From assembly GCA_020852555.1 (NCBI GenBank), contig JADZAQ010000084.1:1-42466 (forward strand): 42,466 bases of DNA, read 5' to 3'. The position numbers were made by a program, and so were the translations under genes. Positions 31,997-41,284 of the stretch are shown here, piece by piece. Positions within the stretch are counted from its first letter, which is position 1, and every line of letters begins with the position of its first letter. A model generated the notes under the pieces. The model made no database searches, was not told the origin of the DNA, and saw only the letters and a program-made list of their open reading frames with translations. The stretch is from Burkholderiales bacterium (GTDB lineage: Bacteria > Pseudomonadota > Gammaproteobacteria > Burkholderiales > Casimicrobiaceae).

Positions 31997-33472
31997 TCAG
32001 CCTTGCGCCGGCAACGGAGCCGGAACCTGATGCGGCTCAGGCTCGGGGATCGGTACCGGGATCGGATTGATGAGCCGCGCGCGGGCATCGGCGGCCGTGT
32101 GCCAGAGATTCCACGCCATCACCACCATACCGGTGAGGATGAGCACGCCGCCGAACCAGCGCACGACGTACAGCGGCTTGATCGCGATCAGGCTGTCGAT
32201 GAACGGATAGACGAGCGAGCCGTCGGGGTGCGTAGCGCGCCACATGAGGCCCTCGGTGACGCCGGCGATCCACATCGAGATCACGTAGAGCAGCGTGCCG
32301 GCCGTGTGCAGCCAGAAGTGCAGCTCCATTCCCTTGTGCGAGTGCATCGCCGGGCGGCCGAGCGCGCGCGGCGCCATCGCATAGAGCGAGCCGATGGTGA
32401 TCATCGCCACCCAGCCGAGCGACCCCGAGTGCACGTGCGCGATCGTCCAGTCGGTGTAGTGCGACAGCGCGTTGACCGTCTTGACCGCCATCAGCGAGCC
32501 CTCGAACGTCGACGCCGCGTAGAAGACGAGCGAGAGCACCATGAACTTGGCCGCGGGGTCGCTGCGCAGCCGGTGCCACGACCCGTTGAAGGTGAGGAGC
32601 CCGTTGGCGGCCGAACCCCAGCTCGGCATGAGGAGGACGAGCGAGAACGCCATGCCGACCGACTGCACCCAGTCGGGCAGCGCGGTGAACATCAGGTGGT
32701 GCGGCCCCGCCCACATGTAGATCGAGATCAGCGCCCAGAAATTGACGATCGAGAAGCGGTAGCTCCACAACGGCTGCTGCGCCTGCCGCGGGACGAAGTA
32801 GTACATCATCCCGAGGAAGCCCGCGGTGAGGAAGAAGGCCACCGCGTTGTGGCCGTACCACCATTGCACCAGCGCGTCGACGGTGCCCGAATACACCTGG
32901 TAAGACTTGCCGATCGAGACGGGAAGCGCGATGTTGTTGACGATGTGCAGGAGGCCGACGGCGATGATGAAGGCGCCGTAGTACCAGTTGGCGACGTAGA
33001 TGTGGCGGATGCGTCGCTTGGCGAGCGTGCCGAAGAAGACAACGCCGAAGCTCACCCAGACCGCGGCGACGGCGATGTCGACGAACCACTCGGGCTCCGC
33101 GTACTCCTTGCTCTGCGTGATGCCGAACGGCATCGTCGACATCGCCAGGATGCAGCCCAGCTGCCAGCCCCAGAAGGTGACGTTGGCGAGCGCGGTGAAG
33201 GCGAGCCGCGTATGCGCGGTGCGCTGCACGACGTAGTAGCAGGTGCCGATCAGCGCCGACCCGCCGAAGGCGAAGATCACGCCGAACGTGTGGTTGGCGC
33301 GAATGCGGCTGAAGGTGAGCCACGGGATATCGAAATTGAGCGCCGGCCAGGCGAGTTCCGCTGCCGCGTAGACGCCGATCGACATGCCGACGATGCCCCA
33401 CACCGCCGCGGCGAGCAGGAACAACCGCACGATCTGGTCGTTGTAGGTTTCCTTGGCGCGCGTGGGCTGCAT
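31997..33472 (-). CDS. ccoN: cbb3-type cytochrome c oxidase subunit I CcoN
   Basis: A 491-residue catalytic subunit of a C-type heme-copper oxidase, a high-affinity terminal oxidase used at low oxygen. Ligands are H61 ([13 protein letters not shown]), H208 ([11 protein letters not shown]), H258-H259 (AGPHHLMF) and H346/H348 ([11 protein letters not shown]). The helix VII tyrosine that cross-links to H208 in this class is present as Y238 ([13 protein letters not shown]), in contrast to the other two subunit I-like proteins in the window. The variants SIVNFW and [11 protein letters not shown] place it in a clade distinct from the Pseudomonas type. The ATG at 33472 ([12 protein letters not shown]) is chosen over an upstream in-frame codon. 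It leads an eight-gene operon with an FNR-like box about 168 bp upstream. Confidence 0.97.
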   Translation of the reverse strand: MQPTRAKETYNDQIVRLFLLAAAVWGIVGMSIGVYAAAELAWPALNFDIPWLTFSRIRANHTFGVIFAFGGSALIGTCYYVVQRTAHTRLAFTALANVTFWGWQLGCILAMSTMPFGITQSKEYAEPEWFVDIAVAAVWVSFGVVFFGTLAKRRIRHIYVANWYYGAFIIAVGLLHIVNNIALPVSIGKSYQVYSGTVDALVQWWYGHNAVAFFLTAGFLGMMYYFVPRQAQQPLWSYRFSIVNFWALISIYMWAGPHHLMFTALPDWVQSVGMAFSLVLLMPSWGSAANGLLTFNGSWHRLRSDPAAKFMVLSLVFYAASTFEGSLMAVKTVNALSHYTDWTIAHVHSGSLGWVAMITIGSLYAMAPRALGRPAMHSHKGMELHFWLHTAGTLLYVISMWIAGVTEGLMWRATHPDGSLVYPFIDSLIAIKPLYVVRWFGGVLILTGMVVMAWNLWHTAADARARLINPIPVPIPEPEPHQVPAPLPAQG

Positions 33473-33632
33473 GGTTGGAATGGGCAAGATGGACCGGAGA
33501 TGGAGCGCCGGCCACCCAGGTCGCGCCGGGCCGGCAGGCGAGCGCACGGCTATGCGCTGCCGGCGTGACCCTGCATTTTCACCTCATCCCATGTCTTTCA
33601 TCAAGCGACGTGTGGTCGGGCCGAATCGGCGC

Positions 33633-33646
33633 TTGATCCAGGTCAA
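33633..33646. promoter_or_regulatory. FNR/DNR-type box upstream of ccoN
   Basis: TTGATCCAGGTCAA (TTGACCTGGATCAA on the minus strand) matches the FNR consensus at 9 of 10 positions, in the 247-bp gap between ccoN and the next ABC permease gene. The centre is about 168 bp before the ccoN ATG, giving a leader of about 125 nt if it activates at -41.5. FNR-family control of cco operons is common in proteobacteria. Nothing else recognisable lies in the gap. Confidence 0.65.
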
Positions 33647-33719
33647 GGAGTGGCTTTGCCCGCTGCCCGATCTCGGCGCGGCCGAAGGCGGTCGCGGCGC
33701 CGGGTGATCCGGACGCGAC

Positions 33720-35399
33720 TTAGACGAGCACGTCCTCGTCGCGCGCCATGAAGCGAAACAGGACGACGATGGGCACGAGGCTCACGGCGATGAGCACGGT
33801 GCCCACCACCGAGGCGTTCGCGAAATTGCCCTGCAGCACCTGTGCGAACACCTCCACCGGCAGCGTGCGCGTCGCGCCGCTGTACAGGATCACCGTGGAG
33901 TTGAATTCGCGAGCGATGGTGGCGAAGGTGAGCAGCGCCCCCGACATGAGCGCGGGGGTGAGCATCGGCACCGTCACGCGCCAGAAAGTGCGGCCGGGCG
34001 GCACGCCGAGGTTGATCGACGCCTCCTCGACCTGCGTGCCGATCTGGCCCAGCATCCCCGACACCGAGCGGATCGAATATGGCAGCCGGCGGATGAAATA
34101 GACCATGACGAGAATCGCCACGGTGCCGCCCAAATAGAACGGCTTGCCGCCGAAAGCCACCGCGATCGCGATGCCCATGACCACGCCGGCCACCGCGTAA
34201 GGGATCATCGAGAAGGCGTCGATGGCGCCGGCCAATCGGCCACGGTGGCGGGCGACGACGTAGCCGACCAGCGCGCCGCCGGCCACGCAGAGGATCGTCG
34301 AGACGGTCGACAGCAGCACGGTGTTGGCGAGCGCGTGCGGCAGGCGCAGCGCGTTGGCGTAGCCGTCGAGCGTGAACTCGCCGGTGATGAGCGGGCCCTT
34401 CGCGCGGAGGAACGACGACACGACGATCGTGACGATCGGCAGGCTCGCCGCCAGCACGACCGCGTAGACGTAGAGCGTCGCCGCGGCGCGCGCGCCCGGA
34501 GTCAACCGGCGCATGGCGAGCGGCCGCACCGTCTCCTGGCCGTACGAGCGCTTCCTCACCCATGCGCGCTGCCACAGCAGCGTGCCCACGGTGATGACGA
34601 GCAGGATGAGTGACAGCGCGCTCGCCACCGCCGGGTTGCCGCCGTGCTCGTTGACGAATTCGGTGTAGATCTGGCTCGCCAGCACGCGGAAGTTCTCGCC
34701 GATGATCATCGGCGTGCCGAAGTCGGAGAGCGAGGTCACGAACACCAGCAACGCCCCGGTGGCGAGCGATGGCACGATGAGCGGCGCGATCACCGTGAGC
34801 GCGACGGCGGCCGGCCGCTTGCCCAAGTTGACCGCGGCGTCCTCGATGCTCTGGTCGACCGTCCGCAATCCCGCGCTCACCAGCAGGAAGACGAACGGCA
34901 GCGCCTGCAGCGTGAACACCAGCACGACGCCGGTCACCCCGTAGATCGAGGGCAGGCGCAGCCCCAGGTCGGCGAACCAGCCGGTGATGACGCCGTTGCG
35001 GCCGAGGAGCAGGATCCACGCGTAGGCGCCGATGAACGGTGGCGACACGAAGGTGAGCACGATGAGCGCGCGGATCACGAGCTTGCCCGGGATGTCGAAG
35101 CGCGCGACGAGGTAGGCGAGCGGCGCGCCGAGCAGCGTCGCCAGCACCGTGACGAGCGCGCTCACCGCGACGCTGTGGATGAGCGTCTCGTAGTAGTAGC
35201 GGCGGGTGAAGAACTCGACGTAGGTGCGCAGCACGACCGCACCACCGCCTTCGTCGCCGGTCATGCTGGCGATGAGGAGTCGCGCCAGCGGATAGACGAG
35301 GAGCAGCAGGAACACGACGAGCGCGCCGATCGTGACGACGTTCCAGAAATCGAACCGCCAGCGCGCGCGACGATTCGCGACGGTCGCGGCAACGGTCAC
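33720..35399 (-). CDS. Ferric-iron-type ABC transporter permease (fused two-domain, FbpB/AfuB family)
   Basis: A 559-residue permease made of two BPD-type transmembrane domains of about six helices each. EAA-loop-like segments are visible in both halves: AAVNLGKRPAAVALTVIAPL in the first and EASINLGVPPGRTFWRVTVP in the second. This double-length form is typical of FbpB/SfuB-type importers for ferric iron, but 2-aminoethylphosphonate and other COG1178 systems look similar. It starts 4 bp inside the end of the ATPase gene. It is the last gene of a three-gene binding protein-ATPase-permease operon. Confidence 0.92.
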   Translation of the reverse strand: MTVAATVANRRARWRFDFWNVVTIGALVVFLLLLVYPLARLLIASMTGDEGGGAVVLRTYVEFFTRRYYYETLIHSVAVSALVTVLATLLGAPLAYLVARFDIPGKLVIRALIVLTFVSPPFIGAYAWILLLGRNGVITGWFADLGLRLPSIYGVTGVVLVFTLQALPFVFLLVSAGLRTVDQSIEDAAVNLGKRPAAVALTVIAPLIVPSLATGALLVFVTSLSDFGTPMIIGENFRVLASQIYTEFVNEHGGNPAVASALSLILLVITVGTLLWQRAWVRKRSYGQETVRPLAMRRLTPGARAAATLYVYAVVLAASLPIVTIVVSSFLRAKGPLITGEFTLDGYANALRLPHALANTVLLSTVSTILCVAGGALVGYVVARHRGRLAGAIDAFSMIPYAVAGVVMGIAIAVAFGGKPFYLGGTVAILVMVYFIRRLPYSIRSVSGMLGQIGTQVEEASINLGVPPGRTFWRVTVPMLTPALMSGALLTFATIAREFNSTVILYSGATRTLPVEVFAQVLQGNFANASVVGTVLIAVSLVPIVVLFRFMARDEDVLV

Positions 35400-36529
35400 A
35401 GTTCGGCGGCCTCGTCGTGGCCCGGGAAGAGCATCACCTGCGTCGGCAGGACCGCGAGCGTCACCGCCGCGCCTTCGGTGAGACGCCCGGCGTCACCCGT
35501 CGCCGAGGCTTGTGCCGATACCGCGCGGTCGAGACCGCAGTCGATCTCGTAGCGGACCTGCGAACCCAGGTACGTGCGCGTACGCACGATGCCGGCGAGC
35601 GGCGTGGGCCCGTCTTCCGAGGCGTCGTGCGGTGGCGTGCGGGCAGCGGCCAATGCCACGTGCACGTCCTGCGGGCGAAAGCCGAGCCACACCTCGCCGC
35701 GCAGATCGCCGCCGTTGCCCGCGACGGGCAGCGTGCTGCCGTTGGCGAGCGCCACACCCCCGGCGACGACGCGCCCGCGCAGGAAATTGCCTTCGCCGAT
35801 GAACTCGGCCACACGCAGCGTTGCCGGCCGCGTGTAGACCTCCTCCGGAGTGCCCACCTGCAGGATCACGCCGGCGCTCATCACCGCGATACGATCGGAG
35901 AGCGAGAGCGCCTCTTCCTGATCGTGCGTGACGTACACGGTGGTGATGCCGAGACTGCGCTGCAGCCGCTTGAGGTCGGTGCGCAGGCGCACCCGCAGGC
36001 GCGCGTCGAGGTTGGCGAGCGGTTCGTCCATGAGCAGGACCCGCGGGCGCACGGCGAGCGCGCGGGCGATGACCACGCGCTGCTGCTGCCCGCCCGAGAG
36101 CTGCTTCGGCATACGCTTCTCGAGGCCGGTCAAATCGACCATGGCGAGCGTCTCGGCGACGCGCTGCGCCGCGTCGGCGCCGGTCACGCCGCGGTGGGCG
36201 AGCCCGTAGGCGACGTTGTGCCACACGTCGAGGTGCGGAAAGATCGCGTAGTTCTGGAACACCATGCCGGTGTCGCGGTGCCACGCGGGAACGTCGTCGA
36301 CGACATCCTCACCGATGCGGATCGTTCCCGCGGCCTGCCGGTAGAAGCCGGCGATCGCCCGCAACAGCGTCGTCTTGCCGCAGCCCGACGGGCCGAGGAG
36401 CGTGAAGAACTCGCCGCCGGCGATGGCGAGCGTCGCGCTGCGGACCGCGACGACCTCGTCGAAGCGGATACTGACGCCGGCGAGCTCGACGCCGGCGGCC
36501 ATCGGCGCCTTCATTGCCGCCGTCACCAC
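35396..36529 (-). CDS. ABC transporter ATP-binding protein (FbpC/PotA type)
   Basis: A 377-residue ATPase with Walker A GPSGCGKTT (46-54), signature LSGGQQQRV, Walker B RVLLMDEPLANLDARLR and H-loop VYVTHDQEEALSLSD, followed by a C-terminal TOBE-type domain (ANGSTLPVAGNG, LGFRPQDV). It powers the adjacent double permease. The start is uncertain: the frame opens with two GTG codons at 36529 and 36526, preceded by GAGCGAG, while ATG at 36514 (MKAPMAAGVEL) is also good. It begins a few bases after the binding-protein stop. Confidence 0.92.
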   Translation of the reverse strand: MVTAAMKAPMAAGVELAGVSIRFDEVVAVRSATLAIAGGEFFTLLGPSGCGKTTLLRAIAGFYRQAAGTIRIGEDVVDDVPAWHRDTGMVFQNYAIFPHLDVWHNVAYGLAHRGVTGADAAQRVAETLAMVDLTGLEKRMPKQLSGGQQQRVVIARALAVRPRVLLMDEPLANLDARLRVRLRTDLKRLQRSLGITTVYVTHDQEEALSLSDRIAVMSAGVILQVGTPEEVYTRPATLRVAEFIGEGNFLRGRVVAGGVALANGSTLPVAGNGGDLRGEVWLGFRPQDVHVALAAARTPPHDASEDGPTPLAGIVRTRTYLGSQVRYEIDCGLDRAVSAQASATGDAGRLTEGAAVTLAVLPTQVMLFPGHDEAAEL

Positions 36530-36533
36530 TCGC

Positions 36534-37574
36534 TCAGCGGGTGCCGATCATGATTTCCTTCCACTTGGCGAGCCACTCCTTCTGCTGCGCCTTGGCTTCG
36601 TCGGTGGGATACGGGAGCACCTTGAGGTCCGCCGCGGCCGGCATCCCTGCCGGGAATTTGACCGTGGTGTTCGCCGGTCGCCGCCCCACGAAGTTGTCGA
36701 CCAGCGCCTGCTCCTGCGGGGTGGACAGCACGAAGTCGGCGAACTTCTTCGCGTTGGCGGGATTCGGGCCGCCCTTGATGAGGAAGAGCCCGCCCGGCAG
36801 CAGGGTGACGCCGTCGGCGGGATAGACGATGCCCACCTTGCCGGTCTTCTGCACGCGGTACGCGCCTTCCTCGTAGGCGACGCCGAGCGGCGCCTCGCCC
36901 TGCGCCACCGCGGTGAACGGCGCGCTGGAGCTCTCGTCGATGATCATGTTCTTCGCGAGCTTCTCGACGAGCGGCCAGTCGCCGATGAGCTTCCAGTTGA
37001 CGAGCGCCGCGTACGAAGAACTCGACGACGTCGGATTGGCGAAGCGAATCTTGCCCTTCCACTTGGGGTCGGCCAGATCGGCCCAGGTCTTCGGCACCTC
37101 GGCCGCCGGCACGAGATCCTTGTTGTAGACGATGACCATCGCGAACGCGTCGAACGGCGCGTTGTAGCCCGCCGGATCCTGCAATTCCTTGCTGATGTCC
37201 TTCAGGACTGGCGCGTCGTACTTCACGAAAAGATCCGGTGCACTGCCGCCGGTCGTCGAACTGCCACCCCACAGCAGGTCGCCCTGCGGCCGATCCTTCT
37301 CCGCCTTGACGCGGCCGAGGAGATCGCCCGTGCCGCCGGTGATGAGTTCGACCTTGACGCCGGGGTTCTCCTTCTCGAACGCCTTGATGAAGAAGTCGAC
37401 CATCTCGGTGGGGTGCGAGGCGTAGAGGACGAGCGACTTGGTCGCCGCCGGCGCCGCCGGTTGTGCGGGCTGCGTGGACTGCGCGGTCTGCGCGGGCTTG
37501 CCGCTGTCCGAGCAGGCGGCGAGGATGGCAACGGCGGCAATGGCGGTGGCCATCGACCAGGCACGGCGAAACAT
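36534..37574 (-). CDS. ABC transporter substrate-binding lipoprotein (FbpA/AfuA-like, COG1840 type)
   Basis: A 346-residue extracytoplasmic binding protein with a lipoprotein signal: lipobox LAAC with C21 (MFRRAWSMATAIAAVAILAA then C). An Ala/Pro/Thr-rich linker (about 25-47) leads to the type II binding fold: LVLYASHPTEMVDFFIKAFE, GGTGDLLGRVKAEKDRPQGD, VYNKDLVPAAEVPKTWADL and GVAYEEGAYRVQKTG. The C-terminal Tyr-Tyr pair that binds ferric iron in FbpA is not evident, so the ligand could be iron, a phosphonate such as 2-aminoethylphosphonate or a phospho-sugar. The ATG at 37574 has a GGAGA ribosome binding site. The neighbouring phn operon makes a phosphonate-type ligand worth considering. Confidence 0.88.
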   Translation of the reverse strand: MFRRAWSMATAIAAVAILAACSDSGKPAQTAQSTQPAQPAAPAATKSLVLYASHPTEMVDFFIKAFEKENPGVKVELITGGTGDLLGRVKAEKDRPQGDLLWGGSSTTGGSAPDLFVKYDAPVLKDISKELQDPAGYNAPFDAFAMVIVYNKDLVPAAEVPKTWADLADPKWKGKIRFANPTSSSSSYAALVNWKLIGDWPLVEKLAKNMIIDESSSAPFTAVAQGEAPLGVAYEEGAYRVQKTGKVGIVYPADGVTLLPGGLFLIKGGPNPANAKKFADFVLSTPQEQALVDNFVGRRPANTTVKFPAGMPAAADLKVLPYPTDEAKAQQKEWLAKWKEIMIGTR

Positions 37575-37680
37575 GGCGTTCTCCACCGGGGATGCAAAAC
37601 GGGATCGGCGGCGGCACCTCCCCTTGGCAGCCGTCGCACGGGCGAGGGGCCGGGAACCCGGCGCCGCCTTGGACGCAGGG

Positions 37681-37725
37681 ATTATGACACCCCGCGCAAA
37701 AGTTGCATCGCCCGCGCTTTTGCGC
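37681..37725 (-). promoter_or_regulatory. Probable binding-protein promoter with operator-like inverted repeat
   Basis: On the minus strand CATAAT (37681-37686) is a good -10 candidate about 107 bp before the binding-protein start. Directly upstream is a perfect 9-bp inverted repeat, GCGCAAAAG (37694-37702) and CTTTTGCGC (37717-37725) with a 14-nt spacer, covering the -35 area. It could be the site of a repressor or activator, or the 3' end of the phn operon. A separate GCCGGGAACCCGGC palindrome lies at 37649-37662 in the leader. Confidence 0.4.
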
Positions 37726-37777
37726 ACCCGCCACGATTTCCCCGGCGAGGCCGGCGGTACCTCGCAAGACGCGGCGC

Positions 37778-38704
37778 TCACCACACGAACGATGCGATGA
37801 GGTACTCGGGCACGACCTTCGATCCGGCGAGAAAGGCGGTCCAGTGCGCCGCATCCGGAAGTTGGCCGGGCGTTACGCCAAGCGCGTCGCGGTGGATGCC
37901 GCCGGCGACCAGCGCGCAGGCGAGACCGGCTCCGTGTGCGCCGGCGACGTCGTTGAGCATCGAGTCGCCAACGGCGGCCGCGCGCGCCACGGCGATGCCG
38001 AGCCGGGCGAGTACCGCGAGCGCGAGGTCGTAGACGCCGCGGTCGGGCTTGCCGTGATAGCGCACGCGGCCACCCAGCGCCCCGTAGCGCCGGGCGATGG
38101 CGCCCGGGCCGTCGATCACCTCGCCGTGCGAGACGACGGTCACGTCGGGGTTGGCGCAGACCATCGGCAGGTCGCGCTCCCGCGCCGCGGCAAGCAGCGC
38201 TTCGCTCGCGCGCGCGGTCCGGCCGTCGGCCTCGACGCTGAGCACGAGCACGAGGTCAGCGCTCGCCGCATCGGCAGCGGCGACGAGGCCGAAGTCGGCG
38301 ACCTGCCCGACGTCGATCGCACGCGCGATGACCAGCGCGCGGCGGCCGAGCGTGCGATGAAAGCGATCGGTACGGGCGCGGAAAGCCTCGCGCGCATCAT
38401 CGCCGGCGGTGACCACCGCGTCGTAGTGCGCCGCGGTGATGCCGAAGCGGCGCATCGCACGTGCGTTGGCGTCGCCGCTGCGCCCCGAGTTGGAGAGGAT
38501 CACCACGCGCTTGCCGGCGAGCCGAAGCTGCGCGAGGCAGTCGAGCGCACCGGGCAGCGGGTGCGCGCCGTCGTGCAGCACGCCCCACTGGTCGAGGAGG
38601 AGGGCGTCGTAACGCGCGGCGAGCTCGCGCACGCCGGACAGCACCTGTGTCTGTGCCGCCTGGGGCGCGGCACGCATCGTCGCGCCGGTCGATCGCGTGT
38701 CCAT
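37778..38704 (-). CDS. HAD-superfamily IIA hydrolase (TIGR01459-like) of the phn operon
   Basis: A 308-residue cytoplasmic phosphatase-like enzyme of the HAD IIA group (NagD-like). The nucleophile motif is DQWGVLHDG (D38), with Trp at the usual second Asp position, as in the TIGR01459 subgroup; other motifs are VVILSNSGRSG, a Lys in YHGKPDRGVYDLAL and the Mg-binding VGDSMLNDVAGA. It could dephosphorylate a product of the imported phosphonate or phosphite ester; the substrate is unknown. The ATG at 38704 shares a base with the second phnE stop (TGATG), so it is coupled to the transporter genes. It is the last gene of the operon. Confidence 0.87.
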   Translation of the reverse strand: MDTRSTGATMRAAPQAAQTQVLSGVRELAARYDALLLDQWGVLHDGAHPLPGALDCLAQLRLAGKRVVILSNSGRSGDANARAMRRFGITAAHYDAVVTAGDDAREAFRARTDRFHRTLGRRALVIARAIDVGQVADFGLVAAADAASADLVLVLSVEADGRTARASEALLAAARERDLPMVCANPDVTVVSHGEVIDGPGAIARRYGALGGRVRYHGKPDRGVYDLALAVLARLGIAVARAAAVGDSMLNDVAGAHGAGLACALVAGGIHRDALGVTPGQLPDAAHWTAFLAGSKVVPEYLIASFVW

Positions 38705-39525
38705 CACGAGATCCGCGAGCGCACGAACGCGGAGAGCGCCTCGCTCGCGAGGACGATCATGGAGGTTGCGATCAGGATCACCGTCACCTGCTGCCACGCG
38801 AACTGGTTGATCGAGGCGTAGAGGTACAGGCCGATGCCGCCGGCGCCGACGAAGCCGAGCACGCTCGATTCGCGCACGTTGATGTCCCAGCGGTAGACCG
38901 CGGTTCCGACGAGAACGGGCAGGACCTGCGGCAGGATCGCCATCGTCCACACCTGCGAGGTGCGCGCGCCGGTCGCGGCGATCGCCTCGACCTGACCCAC
39001 CTGCACCTCCTCGATCGCCTCGGCGACGAGCTTGGCGAGAAAGCCGACCGAGCGCGCCGCGACCGCGCAGATGCCGGCGACCGGTCCCGGCCCGAAGATG
39101 GCGACGAAGATGAGCCCCCAGATCACCGTGTTGACCGACCGCGACAGCACGAGGATGCCGCGGCCCACGAGCCAGGTGGCGCGATTGGCGGTGGTATTGC
39201 GGGCGGCGAGGAAGGCGACCGGCAGCGAGAAGAACACCGCGATCGCGGTGCCGAGCGTGGCGATGTGGATCGTCTCGACCAGCGGCTTCACGATCTGCGG
39301 CAGGTACGACCAGCGTGGCGGCCACATGCGACCCAGGAGGTCCGCGGCCTGCGCGTGCGCGTCACGGAAGAACGCCCATTCGATATCGAGCGCGGACACC
39401 GACCACGCGGTGACGAAGGCGGCGAGGGCGAAGGCGAGCCACGCGCGCAGCGCCTGCCGGCGCGAGCGCCGCTGCCAGGTGCGCAGCAGCGGCGCCGCGG
39501 TTGCTGATGGCGCGCCGCCGGTCAT
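38704..39525 (-). CDS. phnE: Phosphonate/phosphite ABC transporter permease PhnE (second copy)
   Basis: A 273-residue permease of the PhnE family with about six helices. Family segments are VETIHIATLGTAIAVFFSLP, the EAA-loop-like VEAIAATGARTSQVWTMAIL and NVRESSVLGFVGAGGIGLYL. It overlaps the first phnE by 4 bp and the HAD gene by one base. Two PhnE-type permeases in tandem, forming a heterodimer, are typical of phosphonate/phosphite importers. Confidence 0.94.
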   Translation of the reverse strand: MTGGAPSATAAPLLRTWQRRSRRQALRAWLAFALAAFVTAWSVSALDIEWAFFRDAHAQAADLLGRMWPPRWSYLPQIVKPLVETIHIATLGTAIAVFFSLPVAFLAARNTTANRATWLVGRGILVLSRSVNTVIWGLIFVAIFGPGPVAGICAVAARSVGFLAKLVAEAIEEVQVGQVEAIAATGARTSQVWTMAILPQVLPVLVGTAVYRWDINVRESSVLGFVGAGGIGLYLYASINQFAWQQVTVILIATSMIVLASEALSAFVRSRIS

Positions 39526-40325
39526 CGCAGTCGCCGGCGAACCGAGTCGCTGAACCATTCGCCGAGCGCTACCAGCGCCGCGATGCACAGCAGGATCGCC
39601 GCGCTGAAATCGTAGTCGTAGCGCGTGAACGACGCGGCGAGCGTCTGGCCGATGCCGCCGGCGCCGACGATGCCGATCACCGTCGAGTGCCGCAGGTTGG
39701 CGTCGATGCGATAGATGAAGACCCCCAGCGCGCGCACGACCACCTGCGGCACGATTGCGAAGACGACCACCTGCCCGAAGCGCGCGCCGGTCGCGCGGAT
39801 CGCCTCGACCGGGCCGGGCCGCACATTCTCGATGTCCTCGGCGATCATCTTGGCGAGGAAGATCGCCGACGAAAAGGCGAGCGTCAGCATGCCCGCGACC
39901 GCGCCGAAGCCGAACAGCTTGACGAAGAGGATGGCCACGATCACTTCGTGGAACGTGCGGCCGACCACGATCAGCGCACGCGCGGCGAGGTAGAGCGGCG
40001 TGGGGGCGAGGTTGCGCGCCGCGCACAGCGCGAGCGGTATGCACAGCAGCGCGCCGGCGACACTTGCCGCGATCGCCATCTGGATGCTCTCCAGCATCCC
40101 CTTGCCGAGGATCTGCCAGCGGCTGAAGTCGGGCGGCCACATGCGCGCGAGCATGTCGGCCGCGCGGCCGAAGCCACGCCACACGCGCGCGTAATCGATC
40201 GGCAGGTCGCTCACCGACCACGCGCAGTACGCGGCAAAGACGAGGAGGAGGGTGCGCCGTTGCCACGGTCCGCCGAAGAGCGAAGAGCGCCGCCAGGTCC
40301 GCGGCGCGGCGAGCGCGGCGGTCAT
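39522..40325 (-). CDS. phnE: Phosphonate/phosphite ABC transporter permease PhnE (first copy)
   Basis: A 267-residue permease paralogous to the next gene, with matching segments: LESIQMAIAASVAGALLCIP, VEAIRATGARFGQVVVFAIV and NLRHSTVIGIVGAGGIGQTL. About six helices are visible. The start at 40325 (MTAALAAPRTWRR) lies 73 bp after the phnC stop, the only sizeable gap in the operon, which contains a strong hairpin (40335-40374). Confidence 0.94.
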   Translation of the reverse strand: MTAALAAPRTWRRSSLFGGPWQRRTLLLVFAAYCAWSVSDLPIDYARVWRGFGRAADMLARMWPPDFSRWQILGKGMLESIQMAIAASVAGALLCIPLALCAARNLAPTPLYLAARALIVVGRTFHEVIVAILFVKLFGFGAVAGMLTLAFSSAIFLAKMIAEDIENVRPGPVEAIRATGARFGQVVVFAIVPQVVVRALGVFIYRIDANLRHSTVIGIVGAGGIGQTLAASFTRYDYDFSAAILLCIAALVALGEWFSDSVRRRLR

Positions 40326-40334
40326 TGCCGCGTG

Positions 40335-40374
40335 GCGCCGGCGCAGGTGCGTCCGGGATCACGCCCGCCGGCGC
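40335..40374 (-). repeat. Intercistronic hairpin between phnC and phnE
   Basis: GCGCCGGCG (40335-40343) and CGCCGGCGC (40366-40374) form a perfect 9-bp GC-only inverted repeat with a 22-nt loop, just ahead of the first phnE start. In mRNA it could stabilise the phnDC part or lower downstream expression, giving more binding protein and ATPase than permease. No T-run follows. Confidence 0.4.
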
Positions 40375-40398
40375 GACTGCCGCGCGGCGTGGAACGGC

Positions 40399-41283
40399 TC
40401 ACCCGGCAACCCCGGTGTCGTCGCCGAGCGCGCGCCCGGCCGCAGCGCGCCCGGTGGTGCCCGGCGCCGCATCGTCGTCCGCCGTGGCGTTCCAGTCCTC
40501 CCCGCCGTAGATGCGATCGAGCGTCGCATCGTCGAGCGCCACGGGGGTGTCGTCGAACACGATGCGCCCCGCGCTGAAGGCCACCACGCGATCGGCGAAT
40601 TCGCGGGCCAGCGCCACGTCGTGCAGATTGACGATCGCCGGGGTCGCGCGCTCGACGGCGAGCTCGCGCACGAGGCGCATGATCTGCCGCGCAGTGCGCG
40701 GGTCGAGGCTCGCCGTCGGCTCGTCGACCAGCAGGAGATCGGGGCGCTGGATGAGTGCGCGCGCGATGCCGACCCGCTGGCGCTGTCCCCCGGAGAGCGC
40801 ATCGGCGCGCCGGTCGTGGAAGCCTTCGAGCCCGACGCGGGCGAGGAGCTCGAACGCCGCGTCGACGTCGGCGGGAGCGAAGCGGCGCCGCAGCGTGTCG
40901 AGAAGGCCCACGTGGCCGAGCCGGCCGGCGAGCACGTTCTCCATCACGGTGAGCCGCTCGACCAGGTTGAACTCCTGGAAGATCATGCCGATGCGCCGGC
41001 GCGCGGCGCGCAGTCCCGCGCGATCGAGCCGCACGAGATCGACGCCGTCGAGCAGGATCGCGCCCGACGTCGGCTCGACCAGCCGGTTGATGCAGCGGAT
41101 GAAGGTGCTCTTGCCCGCGCCGGACGAGCCGATCACGGCGATCACCCCCGGCGTGTGGACGACGAAGTCGACACCATCGAGGGCGCGCTTGCCGGTGGGG
41201 TAAACCTTGGAAAGGCCCGCGACGCACAGGCGCTCGCTCGCGGCGCCGCGCTCCGGCGGCGCCTTCGCATCCGCGTGCGTCAC
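40399..41283 (-). CDS. phnC: Phosphonate/phosphite ABC transporter ATP-binding protein PhnC
   Basis: A 294-residue ATPase with Walker [10 protein letters not shown] (52-60), the PhnC-typical [14 protein letters not shown] and [17 protein letters not shown], signature [15 protein letters not shown], Walker [14 protein letters not shown] and H-loop [15 protein letters not shown]. The C-terminal tail (about 270-294) is Asp/Ala/Gly-rich and probably disordered. It starts one base after the phnD stop. Confidence 0.95.
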   Translation of the reverse strand: MTHADAKAPPERGAASERLCVAGLSKVYPTGKRALDGVDFVVHTPGVIAVIGSSGAGKSTFIRCINRLVEPTSGAILLDGVDLVRLDRAGLRAARRRIGMIFQEFNLVERLTVMENVLAGRLGHVGLLDTLRRRFAPADVDAAFELLARVGLEGFHDRRADALSGGQRQRVGIARALIQRPDLLLVDEPTASLDPRTARQIMRLVRELAVERATPAIVNLHDVALAREFADRVVAFSAGRIVFDDTPVALDDATLDRIYGGEDWNATADDDAAPGTTGRAAAGRALGDDTGVAG

Positions 41284-41284
41284 C

